The translations under genes and the position numbers were made by a program. The notes beneath the pieces were generated by a model, which searched no databases, was not told the DNA's origin, and saw nothing but the letters and a program-made list of their open reading frames with translations. A DNA stretch of 64,000 nucleotides from Gemmataceae bacterium (GTDB taxonomy: Bacteria > Planctomycetota > Planctomycetia > Gemmatales > Gemmataceae). The stretch's first letter is position 1; the number at the start of each line of letters is the position of its first letter. Positions 54,701 to 62,846 of the stretch are shown one piece after another. The stretch spans positions 57,761-121,760 of the forward strand of contig JAIBBI010000001.1 of NCBI GenBank assembly GCA_019694755.1. Reading direction: 5' to 3'.

Positions 54701-55723
54701 AATCACGCGTATGACGGGGCATTGAACATCTTCTTGGTCGCACCGACGGGACAACGTGTCGAACTGTCGACCAATAATGGCGGTGGCGGCCAGAATTACA
54801 TTAACACAGTTTTTGATGATGAGGCGACCACCGCTATCACGTCGGGCAGCGCCCCTTTCACCGGCGTCTTCCGACCCGAAGGCAAACTATCCGACCTGGA
54901 CAACATCGATCCCAACGGTACGTGGTTCCTCGAGGTGACTGACACGGATGGCTTCGGCGACATTGGCGCCATCAACGGTTGGTCAATGCAGCTTACCGGC
55001 GGCGAACGTTCGGTCGTCACCGACCCGGCCGGCAAATACAGCTTCAGCAACCTCCTCCCGGGAACGTATCGGGTTCGGGCCGAGACACCCAGCGGCAAAT
55101 CGCAGTCGGAGCCGTCCGGCGGTGCCCCCTACCTCCTGACAGTGGCTGCCGGCGATTCTCTGACCGGCAAGAACTTCGGATTCGCCAACCCGGCCAAGGT
55201 CGCAACCGGTGGAGTCGTGATAAACGGTGGTTCGACCCAACGATCGCGGGTCACCACGATGACGATTACCTTCAACCAGAACATCGGCACACCACCAGCG
55301 TCGGCGTTCACGCTGCAAAATCAGACCACTCTGCTCCAGCCGACCGTCGCGGCTTCGGTGGACAACTCGGGACCCGCTACGGTCGTGACCCTGACGTTTG
55401 CCGGCAACTCAACGGATTTCGGCTCCCTCGCGGACGGTCGGTACACGCTGACGATTAATGCGAGTCAGATCAACGGCGGCATCTTCGATGGCAACGGTGA
55501 TGGCACCGTCGGTGATGACTACACGATGGTCGGTACGCCCGCCAATACGCTTTTCCGCCTGTATGGCGACGCTGATGGCAATGGACAAGTGACATCCAGT
55601 GACTTCCTCGCCTTCCGTCTGGCATTCCTGAGCACCAGTACGGCCTTTGATTTCAACAACAGCGGTAGCGTCGATAGCAGCGACTTCCTCGCCTTCCGCC
55701 TGAGGTTCCTGCAATCGGTCTGA
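48734..55723 (+). CDS. giant secreted subtilase with P-domain/SdrB-like modules and dockerin
   Basis: A 2329-residue protein. The N-terminus has VETLEDRTTPA, the export-associated motif of planctomycete surface proteins. Residues about 130-455 form a subtilisin-type (S8) protease with Asp165 in VAVTDEGVGYNHPDL (DEG instead of the usual DTG), His222 in DSHGTHVSGI and Ser388 in YDGTSMATPNAAG. After a beta domain come seven SdrB-like units starting with IYGTVFEDRNNDGIY-type strands. Six of these contain a proprotein-convertase P-like domain (VNVKLNVNHTYDSDLQIVLI type, ending near SWSLTI). The C-terminus has a CBM-like segment and a dockerin-like pair, DADGNGQVTSSDFLAFR and DFNNSGSVDSSDFLAFR. GGAG precedes the ATG by six bases. 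Confidence 0.9.
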   Translation: MFRTSTRARGLRFVLSRRWAVETLEDRTTPANVGPLRPFSPTEVSAFIHSAQPLQTLSHWVQNEGILGIDLRASREIFHDDGHGNSLVSIGVTPGSDPLVVISGLEKASFVTWAEPNYIFAGGDPRDFTPNDPQYGSQYHHTKMQNNLAWDIETGETSIVVAVTDEGVGYNHPDLSANIWTNPGEIAADGKDNDGNGFIDDVRGWDFSSGDNNPLPVGADSHGTHVSGIISADTDNGVGVAGVAGGGNGKGGGVRIMPIRWDGSTGWTAQRVAESFAYAANNGAKIVNSSYNFDGFADNATVIAGWDYSYGKGVLHFNSAGNNNTLNPARRSFTYPIFVGATDSADKRASYSNYGTYVDVSAPGSGILSTTTSADGTGVSYSVYDGTSMATPNAAGVAALIWSANPSWTREQVVARLLATADPIDSLNSGFEGKLGTGRVNSYKALTVSNSAPKFGTNTLPAEGSTVSTFPTIWTIVAPNRFSPATVVSGNFELRRDGPDGIFNTADDVTYPLTINAGAPYRVGTNELTFTYTGTPTPDRYRFRAVSGGLRDPFNNPLDGNGDGTGGDSFDRTFTLSGTSGVIYGTVFEDRNNDGIYGAGETPLSGWTVYVDANNDGALTSGELSTTTNASGLYALSGVPAGTSTIRRITATGWNDGTPAAQAVTLAGSDSVVNGRDFGQFQEGSIYGLVFSDVSNDGRRTGGETGLSGWTGYLDLSNNGVFDTGTTGNSADVPKAIGDFTTVSSNLTISGFVGNIFDVNIQLDITHTYDADLDIFLYGPGGQKVELTTDNGFSVANFTNTVFDDQALVSITAGTAPYTGSFRPEGLLSTFNGLSPNGTWKLEITDDAGGDSGTLNSWKIILNADPSVTTDAAGTFRIPILPGTYNVRRVVQPGWISTSPAGDVHTVSFAAGNHVAGLAFGQRSNTNLTGSVYVDNNASGSFGFGEPGIAGRTVYLDANGNKVRDTGSGSFTSTDVPLGIRDFLTTDSFQAVAGLAGLITDVNVTVDLSHTSDSNLSLFLVAPDGTRVELSTGNGGSSDNYTNTTFDDQAATAITAGIAPFTGNFRPEGLLSDFNGASANGVWQLEVYDDGASDTGVLNSWSLSIDTAELTTVTAAGGNYSFPNQTPGAYALRTELPFGWVGSEPVGGTHSASIIAGGSYFRNFGQYQPVNISGRVYNDLNGSYRLDGGEPGVAGATVFLDTNNDGAINSATTTFNSADVPKTIADDSTVVSTLTVTGFSGVITDINVKLYITHTWDADLDVFLRSPSGQLVELTTDNGGGSDNYTDTVFDDEAATGIAAGVAPFTGSFRPEGLLSDFDLSVANGLWTLEVTDDAFQDVGTLNSWSLTISGGEAITTTDASGNYQFGNLPPGRFTVRQILAGGTTQTQPGGTGGGHVVVATSGTTTIDRNLGQYVPSSIAGNVYVDANRNYSKDGTELGQSGTIVYLDGNNNGVRDTAAAQTFTSTNVPLDILDGGTTLSKVSVTGLSGVVYDVNVKLNVNHTYDSDLQIVLISPAGQRIALATNNGSSGDNFTDTVFDDEAGTAIAAGFAPFSGSYRPVGLLSAADGFDPNGDWYLEVTDTAAIDVGTLNSWSVTIGTGELFTSSDASGDYKFTLGAGSYTVREVTPTGYGMTEPSIGFYFDGLVASLNVTGRNFGVFPQAVITGAVYNDANYSFTREGGETGLANVTVYNDANGNGALDVTTQTFTATTVPVTIDGSKIHTSTLNVAGLSGVVADVNVKINISHTWDADVNAVLISPVGTRIALTLGRGGSSDNFTDTVFDDEAGISIAAGVAPFSGSFRPEVPLSLLDGLGGNGTWTLEITDTYPPADNGILNSWSLTIQSGEQFTTSDAIGNYSFTGLAGGTYRVRQITPVGYTPTEPAPGPTIVNIAPGFTTAGINFGNFRAATIAGTVYADGNANGTFDGEPGIANVNVYFDDNNNGKLDQTLISPVSVDVPIPTMDNTTVTSKLVVSGFSGRLSDADVKVNLNHAYDGALNIFLVAPTGQRVELSTNNGGGGQNYINTVFDDEATTAITSGSAPFTGVFRPEGKLSDLDNIDPNGTWFLEVTDTDGFGDIGAINGWSMQLTGGERSVVTDPAGKYSFSNLLPGTYRVRAETPSGKSQSEPSGGAPYLLTVAAGDSLTGKNFGFANPAKVATGGVVINGGSTQRSRVTTMTITFNQNIGTPPASAFTLQNQTTLLQPTVAASVDNSGPATVVTLTFAGNSTDFGSLADGRYTLTINASQINGGIFDGNGDGTVGDDYTMVGTPANTLFRLYGDADGNGQVTSSDFLAFRLAFLSTSTAFDFNNSGSVDSSDFLAFRLRFLQSV

Positions 55724-55728
55724 CGATG

Positions 55729-56310
55729 TCAGTAGGCTCTGACACCGAGGAAATTCCGCAAGAGTCGCGGCCCCTCGGTTGTCAGAAAGCTCTCCGGATG
55801 AAATTGGACGCCGAATAGCGGCCAGCGGACGTGCTGCAAGCCCATGATCACGTCGTCGCTCGTCCATGCCGTTACGGCGAAATCGGGGTGGTGCCAGCTT
55901 GATCGCTCGATCACCAGGCTGTGATACCGCGTGGCGGTGAATGGATCGGGCAGGCCAGCGAATATGCCCTGGCTGTTGTGAAAAATCTCGGACGTCTTGC
56001 CGTGCATGACGTGCGGCGAGCGAACAACCCGGCCGCCGAAAACCTGTCCGATGCACTGATGCCCGAGGCAGACTCCGAGGATCGGAATGGCGGGCGCAAA
56101 CCGCTCGATGACCGCACAACTGATGCCGGCTTCGGCGGGCGATTTCGGGCCGGGCGAAATGACGAGGTGACTTGGGTTCAGGCGGGCGATGTCGTCGGTG
56201 GTAACAGCGTCGTTGCGGACGACCCGGAATTCCCGATCGGGGTCGATTGTCCCGATGCGCTGGACCAGATTCCAGGTGAAGGAGTCGTAGTTGTCAATCA
56301 GCAGGATCAC
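55729..56310 (-). CDS. trpG: anthranilate/aminodeoxychorismate synthase glutamine amidotransferase
   Basis: A 193-residue class I glutamine amidotransferase (TrpG/PabA type) that supplies ammonia to the chorismate-binding subunit. DNYDSFTWNLV at the start, HLVISPGPKSP, the Cys in GVCLGHQCIGQ and the HPE motif in VQFHPESFLTTEGP are all present. TrpG and PabA cannot be told apart from this sequence, and no trpE or pabB is in the window. The GTG start overlaps the stop of the 95-residue gene upstream (GTGA), so both are translated together. Confidence 0.93.
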   Translation of the reverse strand: MILLIDNYDSFTWNLVQRIGTIDPDREFRVVRNDAVTTDDIARLNPSHLVISPGPKSPAEAGISCAVIERFAPAIPILGVCLGHQCIGQVFGGRVVRSPHVMHGKTSEIFHNSQGIFAGLPDPFTATRYHSLVIERSSWHHPDFAVTAWTSDDVIMGLQHVRWPLFGVQFHPESFLTTEGPRLLRNFLGVRAY

Positions 56311-56594
56311 GGGCCTTGCCGGTCGGGGATCGCCTGTGCGCTGTTGACCTTGGGGTCGTACTTGCCTTTGGCCTCTTCGGCCGAGACTTTTTCGAGGAAG
56401 CGGTCGGACGCGGTGATGTCATACCAGCCGCCGTCGGCAAAGTCGATGACCGCCTTGCCGTTCCAATTCACGGTGATGACCCGGCCGACCATGCCGTTGA
56501 AGCGGGCCAATTCCGGTCGGCCGCCCGTCACGCGGACGAATTGGTCGGTCCATGCGGTCTTGAGAGCGTCGACGGTTTCGGGAGTCGGATTCAT
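56307..56594 (-). CDS. small protein of unknown function upstream of trpG
   Basis: A 95-residue protein with a short alpha-helical start (PTPETVDALKTAW), then FVRVTGGRPELARFNGMVGRVITV and NWNGKAVIDFADGGWYDIT, a pattern like a small SH3- or KOW-type beta domain, and a charged helical tail. Family not recognised. ATG 56594 follows AGAGGTGG, and the in-frame extension to 56618 has no better site. The overlap with trpG suggests a linked function or simply coupled expression. Confidence 0.75.
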   Translation of the reverse strand: MNPTPETVDALKTAWTDQFVRVTGGRPELARFNGMVGRVITVNWNGKAVIDFADGGWYDITASDRFLEKVSAEEAKGKYDPKVNSAQAIPDRQGP

Positions 56595-56620
56595 GGTGCC
56601 ACCTCTGCGTCTCTGCAATT

Positions 56621-57601
56621 TTAGCGAAAAACGCCTCTCGGGGCCGGGTAATCAAGCTGTTTCACGAACCCGAGTGCGTCCTGCACACCGAACTCGCGGT
56701 CCAGCCCGTCGTCCCGGTAATCGACGGCGAGTGGACCTTCGTAGCCGACAGCATTGAGAGCGCGGATAAACTCGTCCCAAGCGATGCCGCCCCGGCCCGG
56801 CGACCGGAATTCCCATCCGCGGCGAGGGTCGCCGTAAGGAAGGCAGGAATTGAGGACGCTACCCCGCCCGTCGAGGCGGAGAAAAATGTCCTTCATGTGA
56901 ACATGGTAAACCCGCTCACCGAACTTGCGGACGAACGCGGCCGGGTCCACGCCCTGCCAGTGCAGGTGGGCCGGGTCGACGGTGAATCCGAACTCGGGCC
57001 GATGGTCGAGAGCTTCAAGCGTTCGCTCGGCCGTGTAATAGTCGAAGGCGATCTGGCCGGGATGAACCTCAAGGGCAAAGCGGATGCCACACTCGCCGCA
57101 CACGTCAAGGATCGGGTGCCACGCCCGGGCGAACTCTGCGAACCCGGCATCGACGCGATCGGAAGAAGGCCCGGGGTATCCGTTGACGAACGACCAGAGC
57201 GGTGAGCCCGTGAATCCACTGACGACGGTCGCTCCGAGTCGCTGCGCGGCTCGGATGGTGGCGATCATCTCTTGTGTCGCTCGGGCTCGGACGCCGGCCG
57301 GGTCGCCGTCGCCCCAGACATGCGCCGGCAGTAGGGATTGGTGCCGGTCATCGATGATATCGCAGACGGCCTGACCGACGCGGTAGGCACCCAGGACCGG
57401 CACGCTCAGGTCGTGCCCGGCAAGAGTTGCCAGGGTATCTGCGCTGCCTTCATCGTCATCGTGCGATCCTGGTACCGCGAAATGCCCGCCCCACGTGACG
57501 AGTTCCAGGCCGGCGTAGCCCCACTCCGCCACGCGCGGCGCGAGGTCCGCGAGCGGCATGTCGGTAAAACTGCCGGAATAGAGGATGACGGGACGCGGCA
57601 T
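56621..57601 (-). CDS. sugar phosphate isomerase/epimerase-like TIM barrel protein
   Basis: A 326-residue protein of the xylose-isomerase-like TIM-barrel superfamily. Barrel strands carry acidic and His residues: GYAGLELVTWGGHF, RFALEVHPGQIAFD, FGFTVDPAHLHWQGV and YHVHMKDIFLR. The conserved Glu, Asp, His, Glu metal-site set of the superfamily is visible (E in LEVHPG, D in VDPAH, H in VHMKD). It probably isomerises or epimerises a sugar or inositol derivative; the exact substrate is unknown. The gene sits 21 bases after the stop of the membrane protein gene on the same strand. Confidence 0.88.
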   Translation of the reverse strand: MPRPVILYSGSFTDMPLADLAPRVAEWGYAGLELVTWGGHFAVPGSHDDDEGSADTLATLAGHDLSVPVLGAYRVGQAVCDIIDDRHQSLLPAHVWGDGDPAGVRARATQEMIATIRAAQRLGATVVSGFTGSPLWSFVNGYPGPSSDRVDAGFAEFARAWHPILDVCGECGIRFALEVHPGQIAFDYYTAERTLEALDHRPEFGFTVDPAHLHWQGVDPAAFVRKFGERVYHVHMKDIFLRLDGRGSVLNSCLPYGDPRRGWEFRSPGRGGIAWDEFIRALNAVGYEGPLAVDYRDDGLDREFGVQDALGFVKQLDYPAPRGVFR

Positions 57602-57622
57602 CAGATTCTCGTCGGCCGACCG

Positions 57623-59173
57623 TTACTTGTCCGGTTGGGGTTCGGACGTGGGCGGCGTGCGCAGCGTCGGTGGATCGACCATCTGCACGGTCGGACCCGA
57701 GGGCTGAACTCCCGGGCCGGGCAGCGTCGTTGGCGGCAGCAGCGGTTCGTCGGGGACTTCGTCTTCGGAAAAGACTTCGTCGAACTCCGTGTCATCCACA
57801 TGAGCCCGCATCAACAGGTAGACCACCGTGCTGGCACAGAAGAAGTAGCTGTAGCCATACCCCACGACGAAGAGCAGCACGAGAGTCGTCCACAGCCCAA
57901 CAAGTGTTGCCGAGATGTAGTTACCCGCGCCCACGAATTCCTTCATATAGGCATTGCGGACTTCTTCGCTCGCATACGATTTGAGTTCGGGGCGGTCGAC
58001 CAGCAGATCATGCCACCCGAAGGTGGTCGGGGCGTTGATGAAGATGTGGTCGATGCGGCGGCTCGACCAGACCTCGGTGCCAGGCGTCTGCGTCAGAGCC
58101 CACTTGCTGAGGTAGACGATGAAGGAGCCCATGAAGCCGACAAAGAACACCACAACCATTCCGTAGACGAGGGCCATGGTCGCGTACCAGATGTAATGCC
58201 AAGGCGACTGGTAGACGTAGTTGTAAGACCGGCTTAAGGCGTCAAAGGTATCCGTGCCCTCCGCGCTGATCGTTGCAAACATCAGCGGGTAGCCGACCAG
58301 ACCGACAAGGAGGAGCGCCTGCGCGAAGCCCAGAAGGAGAGGGACCGGCCACAGTACGCCCGTAACCAGATCGCCAATGAACGGCAGAAGGTGAATCAGA
58401 CCAAACAGGATTGTGATGAAGACGATGCCGGCCACGAAGAACAGCGGCACCATGGGGGCTGCGACGTAGTGCACGTATTTCTGCGTGACGTATCGCAGGG
58501 CCTCGGCGAGGCTCGGCGGCTCTTTGCCCGCCAGTTGCAGCACCGCGATGCGAGTAATTGCGCCGCCGAAATAGGCCCAAACGGCCAGCGTGCAGAACGC
58601 CACCAGCAGCAGGTAGATTCGCGTCCAGAAGTCGGCGAGCGGGTTGAGAAGCAAGGTGACCGGCTTGAGGAACTTGACGAGCGGCTCGAGCAGGACAGGC
58701 AGGCCATCGCCCGCCAGCCATTTCAGAACGGCCCGCGATCCGCTCGCATCGCCGGCCTGGCCGGTGATCATCAGAAACGGATTGGGCCCACGGTCCTCGT
58801 GCCAGGGCATGCTGCGGTAGATCCCAGCATTGCGCTTCCACTCGACTGTCGCGTTGGCGTCTCCCGGACCCGCCAAGCGGTAAACGAACTGGTAGGCGGC
58901 GGTGTCGCGGGCCAGGTTGTCGGCCGCGCGCTTCTTGGCGAATTCCTCGGAATCACCCTTTTTTACGTACACGGCCGGGTCGTAATTGGCGGCAACGGGT
59001 TCCGACCGCATGCCGAAAAAGACCCAACTTAATACGAAGGTGACCCACGCAGTTACGACGAGCCCGATCGCGGCAAGGAGCAGCTTTTTGGGGTCGAGCG
59101 CGACTTGAAACGTGCGAAACAATTCGGTCCACAACCACGGCGAACGCGACGACCCGATTTGCCCCTCGGCCAT
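57623..59173 (-). CDS. polytopic membrane protein of unknown function
   Basis: A 516-residue protein with at least six transmembrane segments. One lies near residue 30 (LLLAAIGLVVTAWVTFVLSW), others run through the middle (IYLLLVAFCTLAVWAYFGGA, FFVAGIVFITILFGLIHLLP), and three more sit in the C-terminal half. An extracytoplasmic region of about 110 residues separates the first two. A Pro-rich, acidic cytosolic tail ends the protein. ATG 59173 is preceded by AAGGAG at six bases; the in-frame extension to 59272 is rejected. I do not recognise the family, though similar proteins recur in planctomycetes. Confidence 0.7.
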   Translation of the reverse strand: MAEGQIGSSRSPWLWTELFRTFQVALDPKKLLLAAIGLVVTAWVTFVLSWVFFGMRSEPVAANYDPAVYVKKGDSEEFAKKRAADNLARDTAAYQFVYRLAGPGDANATVEWKRNAGIYRSMPWHEDRGPNPFLMITGQAGDASGSRAVLKWLAGDGLPVLLEPLVKFLKPVTLLLNPLADFWTRIYLLLVAFCTLAVWAYFGGAITRIAVLQLAGKEPPSLAEALRYVTQKYVHYVAAPMVPLFFVAGIVFITILFGLIHLLPFIGDLVTGVLWPVPLLLGFAQALLLVGLVGYPLMFATISAEGTDTFDALSRSYNYVYQSPWHYIWYATMALVYGMVVVFFVGFMGSFIVYLSKWALTQTPGTEVWSSRRIDHIFINAPTTFGWHDLLVDRPELKSYASEEVRNAYMKEFVGAGNYISATLVGLWTTLVLLFVVGYGYSYFFCASTVVYLLMRAHVDDTEFDEVFSEDEVPDEPLLPPTTLPGPGVQPSGPTVQMVDPPTLRTPPTSEPQPDK

Positions 59174-59298
59174 GCCCGGCTCCTTCTGCGGCAAGTACAA
59201 GATGGGGGGATTATACCTCCCGAGTCCGGTCCGGCAATGAACGCCCGGGGCCGGCGTCCGCCGGCCTGGCACGCGGAAAATCCGAGGAAAGTCACGGG

Positions 59299-61869
59299 TC
59301 AGTCGTCGTCGTCGTGGTCCGGACGCGGTCGGACGAAGGCGGCGCGCACCGGCGCGGGCATCGGGCTGTGCCGGCCCTTGATACTCCGCCAGATTACTTC
59401 GTTGAGACGCAGGTCATCGGCCGCATCTTCCTTCGTCAGGTCGAACTTCTCCGACTCGGCCGCCCCGAATGCCGATGCCAGGTTGACCTCGTTCAAGTCG
59501 GCTTTGGGAATGCGGTGGACATATCCGCGCAGGTCGGGTGTGCCGCGGAAACTGTTCCACATCGGCGTCGCGGCCGCGTCGAACTGGCTCATCGGGTCGA
59601 GGCCGAGGATCAACTCCATCGTCCGGAGTATGCTCGAGGTCGAGTACATAGTCGAATCGACGTGCTGTCGCTTGCAGTACGGCGAGATGACGAGGCTGAC
59701 CGCGCGATGGGCGTCGACGTGGTCCGGGCCGTTCTGCGCGTCGTCTTCCACGACAAAGATCGCTAGTTGCGGCCAGAACTTGCTCTTGCTCAATGCTTCG
59801 ACGACTCGGCCGAGAGCCAGGTCATTGTCGGCGACGCAGGCCGTGGGTGTCGGTTTGCCGACTCGGGTTCCGGCCGTGTGGTCGTTCGGCAATCGGACGA
59901 TCTGCAGCCGGGGCATTTCCCCCTCTTTCTCAAACCGTTGAAGTTCCGAAATGAATCGGTCGGCGCGTTTCTGATCGGGGTAGTCCATGTCGAAAGAGCG
60001 GTAGAACGGATCAAATCGCCCCTCGATCGCGGGCACGGCAGCGGTGCCGGGGTCGCCGGGCTTTTTCCCGTTGGCCACCCATTCGCCGTAGGTGCGAAAG
60101 CTGACGTTCTTTGCGATGGCGCGGTCCCAGATGTATCCGCCGGCCGGGCGGGCGAGGCGGTCGTGGCTGCCCTCGGCGGGATAGGTCAGTTTTCCTGCCT
60201 TGGGTGTGCGGTAAGTCAGTGGCCAGGTCTTCTCGACGAAATCGGTGGCATACGCGCCCATGCTCCACTCGTGCCCGTCGGCCGAGACTTCACTCTCGAC
60301 ATAGGTGTTGTCGAGCAGGACGAATTCCCGGGCCAAGGCGTGGTGATTGGGCGTGATCGCCTCGGGGAAAAGGCAAAGACTCGGGTCGCCGTTACCTTCC
60401 TTCATGTCGCCAAACACCTGATCGTAGGTGCGATTCTCCTTGACGATGTAGATGCAGTACTTGATCGGTGACGGATCGCCGACGTTGGCCGGGATGGGGC
60501 TGTCGGCCGGGCGAGTGCCTGTCGCCTTGGAGTCAGCGCGAAGCGGGCTGCACCGGTAAGCGAGTTGTGTGAACCTTTCCATTTGGGCGGGAGTCGGCAT
60601 TTCGAGTGCTCCGAGCGTGCCGCGGAAAAGCCCGGCGATGTATTCGTCGGTCCGACCGGCGATACCCGGTTGCGGTGCGTGGCGGTTCGCCCGCGGCATC
60701 GTGCCTTTTCCGTTCGTGTAATAAATCTTGCGGTCCTTGGCCGAGAAGCGAACGCAGGTCGGGTACCACCCGGCGGGAATGAACCCGAGCGGCATGGCCT
60801 TGTCGTCGTCGGCCGCGTTGAACACCGCGATGTTGTTGGCGTCGGCATTGGCGACGAACAGCAACTGGTTATCCGGAGACAGCGACAGACTCGACGGCGT
60901 GTTGCCGGACGGCGCGGTGGGGTAGAGTGCGCAATTGAGCGTCTGCAACTGTTTCCCGGTGCGCGGGTCCAGCACCGACACCAGGGTGGAATTGGCGCAA
61001 GAGACGTAAAGTGCCTTGCCGTCGGAGCGCAAGGCCATCTCGGTCGGGTGTGAGGCGGTCGGCCAGCGCTCGGTAACTGTAAACGTGGCCGTGTCGATCA
61101 CTGCTATCGAGGCGTGATTCCAGAGAGATACGAAGAGCCGCTTGCCGCCCGGTTCCGCGAGGATGGCGTACGGGAACGCCCCGTCGCGGGAGCCTGGCAC
61201 GGGGTCGGTCTCGTTGTCGCGGAAGACCGGGCCGGGCTGGTCGCCCTCCTTAGGCGGCGGCCCGAATGCCAGTCGCTTCGAAGCACCATCGCCGCGGGCG
61301 GGCACGGCAACGAGGGCATTGCCGAGCAGGCCGGTCGCGTACAAGGTGCCTCCATCGACACTCGGAGTCACGCCGCCGACCACGAACTTCTCCTTGGCCG
61401 GCGCGACACGGATCTGGCGAGGGTTGGCCAGGTAACCGTCGAGAAAGTCGAAGGCGTGAATAATCTCATACTCGCCGCCAGAGCAGTACAGCGACTTGCC
61501 GTCGGGAGAGAAAGCAAGGCCGTAGAAGCCCTGATCGATGGGCGCACGACTGACGATGCGGTTGCGGCCGCCGACGAGTGAGATAATCGCGACTTCGTGC
61601 TCCCGGTAGCCGCAGTGGAGCACGGCGAGGTGCTTGCCCTCGGGGTGGAGTTCGCAGTGGACCGGGAAATCGCCGAGGTCCGTCTGCGTCCCCGACGGGC
61701 GGAGCCGCCACTGGTTGGGCAGTTGCATGAAGCCGTCGGGTTGCAGGCCGGGCAGCAATCGGCGCGTGGGTGTCGTGGCCGGCGGGGTCGGCTCGCCGCG
61801 GGTCAGCGACGCCGTCAGCCCGCCGAGCAACACGGTAAACAACACGACGACGGTAGTGGCTCGACGCAT
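59299..61869 (-). CDS. secreted YncE-like beta-propeller/phosphoesterase fusion
   Basis: An 856-residue protein with a signal peptide (about 1-25). Residues 60-400 form a seven-bladed YncE/NHL-like beta-propeller with repeats such as YGLAFSPDGKSLYCSG and SLSLSPDNQLLFVANADA. Residues about 470-800 form a phosphoesterase/alkaline-phosphatase-fold domain with YIVKENRTYDQVFGD (nucleophile Thr region), NDHTAGT and FVVEDDAQNGPDHVDAHR, which hold the metal-ligand Asp/His. This layout is known from bacterial bifunctional YncE/phosphoesterase proteins. It ends with an acidic Asp tail. Substrate unknown. Confidence 0.88.
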   Translation of the reverse strand: MRRATTVVVLFTVLLGGLTASLTRGEPTPPATTPTRRLLPGLQPDGFMQLPNQWRLRPSGTQTDLGDFPVHCELHPEGKHLAVLHCGYREHEVAIISLVGGRNRIVSRAPIDQGFYGLAFSPDGKSLYCSGGEYEIIHAFDFLDGYLANPRQIRVAPAKEKFVVGGVTPSVDGGTLYATGLLGNALVAVPARGDGASKRLAFGPPPKEGDQPGPVFRDNETDPVPGSRDGAFPYAILAEPGGKRLFVSLWNHASIAVIDTATFTVTERWPTASHPTEMALRSDGKALYVSCANSTLVSVLDPRTGKQLQTLNCALYPTAPSGNTPSSLSLSPDNQLLFVANADANNIAVFNAADDDKAMPLGFIPAGWYPTCVRFSAKDRKIYYTNGKGTMPRANRHAPQPGIAGRTDEYIAGLFRGTLGALEMPTPAQMERFTQLAYRCSPLRADSKATGTRPADSPIPANVGDPSPIKYCIYIVKENRTYDQVFGDMKEGNGDPSLCLFPEAITPNHHALAREFVLLDNTYVESEVSADGHEWSMGAYATDFVEKTWPLTYRTPKAGKLTYPAEGSHDRLARPAGGYIWDRAIAKNVSFRTYGEWVANGKKPGDPGTAAVPAIEGRFDPFYRSFDMDYPDQKRADRFISELQRFEKEGEMPRLQIVRLPNDHTAGTRVGKPTPTACVADNDLALGRVVEALSKSKFWPQLAIFVVEDDAQNGPDHVDAHRAVSLVISPYCKRQHVDSTMYSTSSILRTMELILGLDPMSQFDAAATPMWNSFRGTPDLRGYVHRIPKADLNEVNLASAFGAAESEKFDLTKEDAADDLRLNEVIWRSIKGRHSPMPAPVRAAFVRPRPDHDDDD

Positions 61870-61989
61870 TCCGGGGCTCCCCCTTTTTGGTAGGGAGCAT
61901 TATGCGGACTACGCCCCGTTCGGGCATGAAGATTCGGCAAAGCGCCGGCTTGGTCCGTAAAACTACACCAACTTGGGAAGGGCACGACA

Positions 61990-62739
61990 ATGCACAAACT
62001 GGTCCTGGTCCGGCACGGTGAATCGGTATGGAACAAGGAGAATCGGTTCACGGGTTGGACAGATGTCGACCTGTCGGAGAAAGGCCGGGCCGAGGCGACG
62101 ACGGCCGGGCAGTTATTGAAGGATGCCGGCTTCGCTTTTGACCGCGCTTATGTTTCGGTATTGAAGCGGGCCGTGCGCACGCTCTGGCATGTTCTCGATG
62201 CCATGGACCTGATGTGGTTGCCGGTCTCGCACTCCTGGCGACTTAACGAACGGCACTACGGTGCGTTGCAGGGCCTGAACAAAGCCGAGACTGCGGCTCA
62301 GCACGGCGACGCTCAAGTGAAGATCTGGCGGCGTGCTTACGACATTGCGCCGCCGCCGTTGACACGCGACGACCCGCGCTGGCCGGGCCATGACCCGCGC
62401 TACAAGCACCTCAAGCCCGAAGAGTTGCCGTTGACTGAGTGCCTGAAAGACACCGTCGAGCGGTTTCTGCCGTTCTGGCACGAGACGCTCGCCCCAGCCT
62501 TGCGGACCGGCGAGCGGGCCATCGTCGTGGCACATGGCAACAGCATCCGGGCGATGGTGAAGTACCTCGACAACATTGCCGACGACGCGATCGTCGAACT
62601 GAACATCCCCACTGGGGTGCCGCTGGTTTATGAACTGGACAAAGACCTCAAGCCAATCAAGAACTACTACCTCGGCGACCCCGCCGCCATCGCCGCCGCC
62701 CAGGCGGCCGTCGCGGCCCAGGGTAAGTCAAAGGGGTGA
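61990..62739 (+). CDS. gpmA: 2,3-bisphosphoglycerate-dependent phosphoglycerate mutase
   Basis: A 249-residue glycolytic enzyme that interconverts 3- and 2-phosphoglycerate. [12 protein letters not shown] has the phosphorylated His (RHG), [15 protein letters not shown] is the substrate block, [14 protein letters not shown] and [15 protein letters not shown] complete the active site. The C-terminus is Ala/Gly/Lys-rich. GGGAAGGG precedes the ATG. Strand and spacing suggest its own transcript. Confidence 0.96.
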   Translation: MHKLVLVRHGESVWNKENRFTGWTDVDLSEKGRAEATTAGQLLKDAGFAFDRAYVSVLKRAVRTLWHVLDAMDLMWLPVSHSWRLNERHYGALQGLNKAETAAQHGDAQVKIWRRAYDIAPPPLTRDDPRWPGHDPRYKHLKPEELPLTECLKDTVERFLPFWHETLAPALRTGERAIVVAHGNSIRAMVKYLDNIADDAIVELNIPTGVPLVYELDKDLKPIKNYYLGDPAAIAAAQAAVAAQGKSKG

Positions 62740-62760
62740 CTCTTGAGGTCCGGAATTGGC

Positions 62761-62788
62761 CACGAAGGCACAAAGGCACGAAGCAAAG
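62761..62788 (+). repeat. CACGAAGGCAC-type dispersed repeat, left copy
   Basis: CACGAAGGCACAAAGGCACGAAG and adjoining bases form a degenerate CACRAAGRCAC repeat upstream of the SUFU-like gene. An inverted copy lies downstream of that gene. Repeats of this kind are common in planctomycete intergenic DNA; their nature is not settled. Confidence 0.55.
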
Positions 62789-62846
62789 AACTAAGAAGGC
62801 AATTCAGATTCTTTAGCTCGTAGAAGATGACGAGAGGGGCGACGTC

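Noticed and set aside
53678..54754. 358-codon minus-strand open frame
   Set aside because: Antisense shadow of the repeat modules of the subtilase gene.
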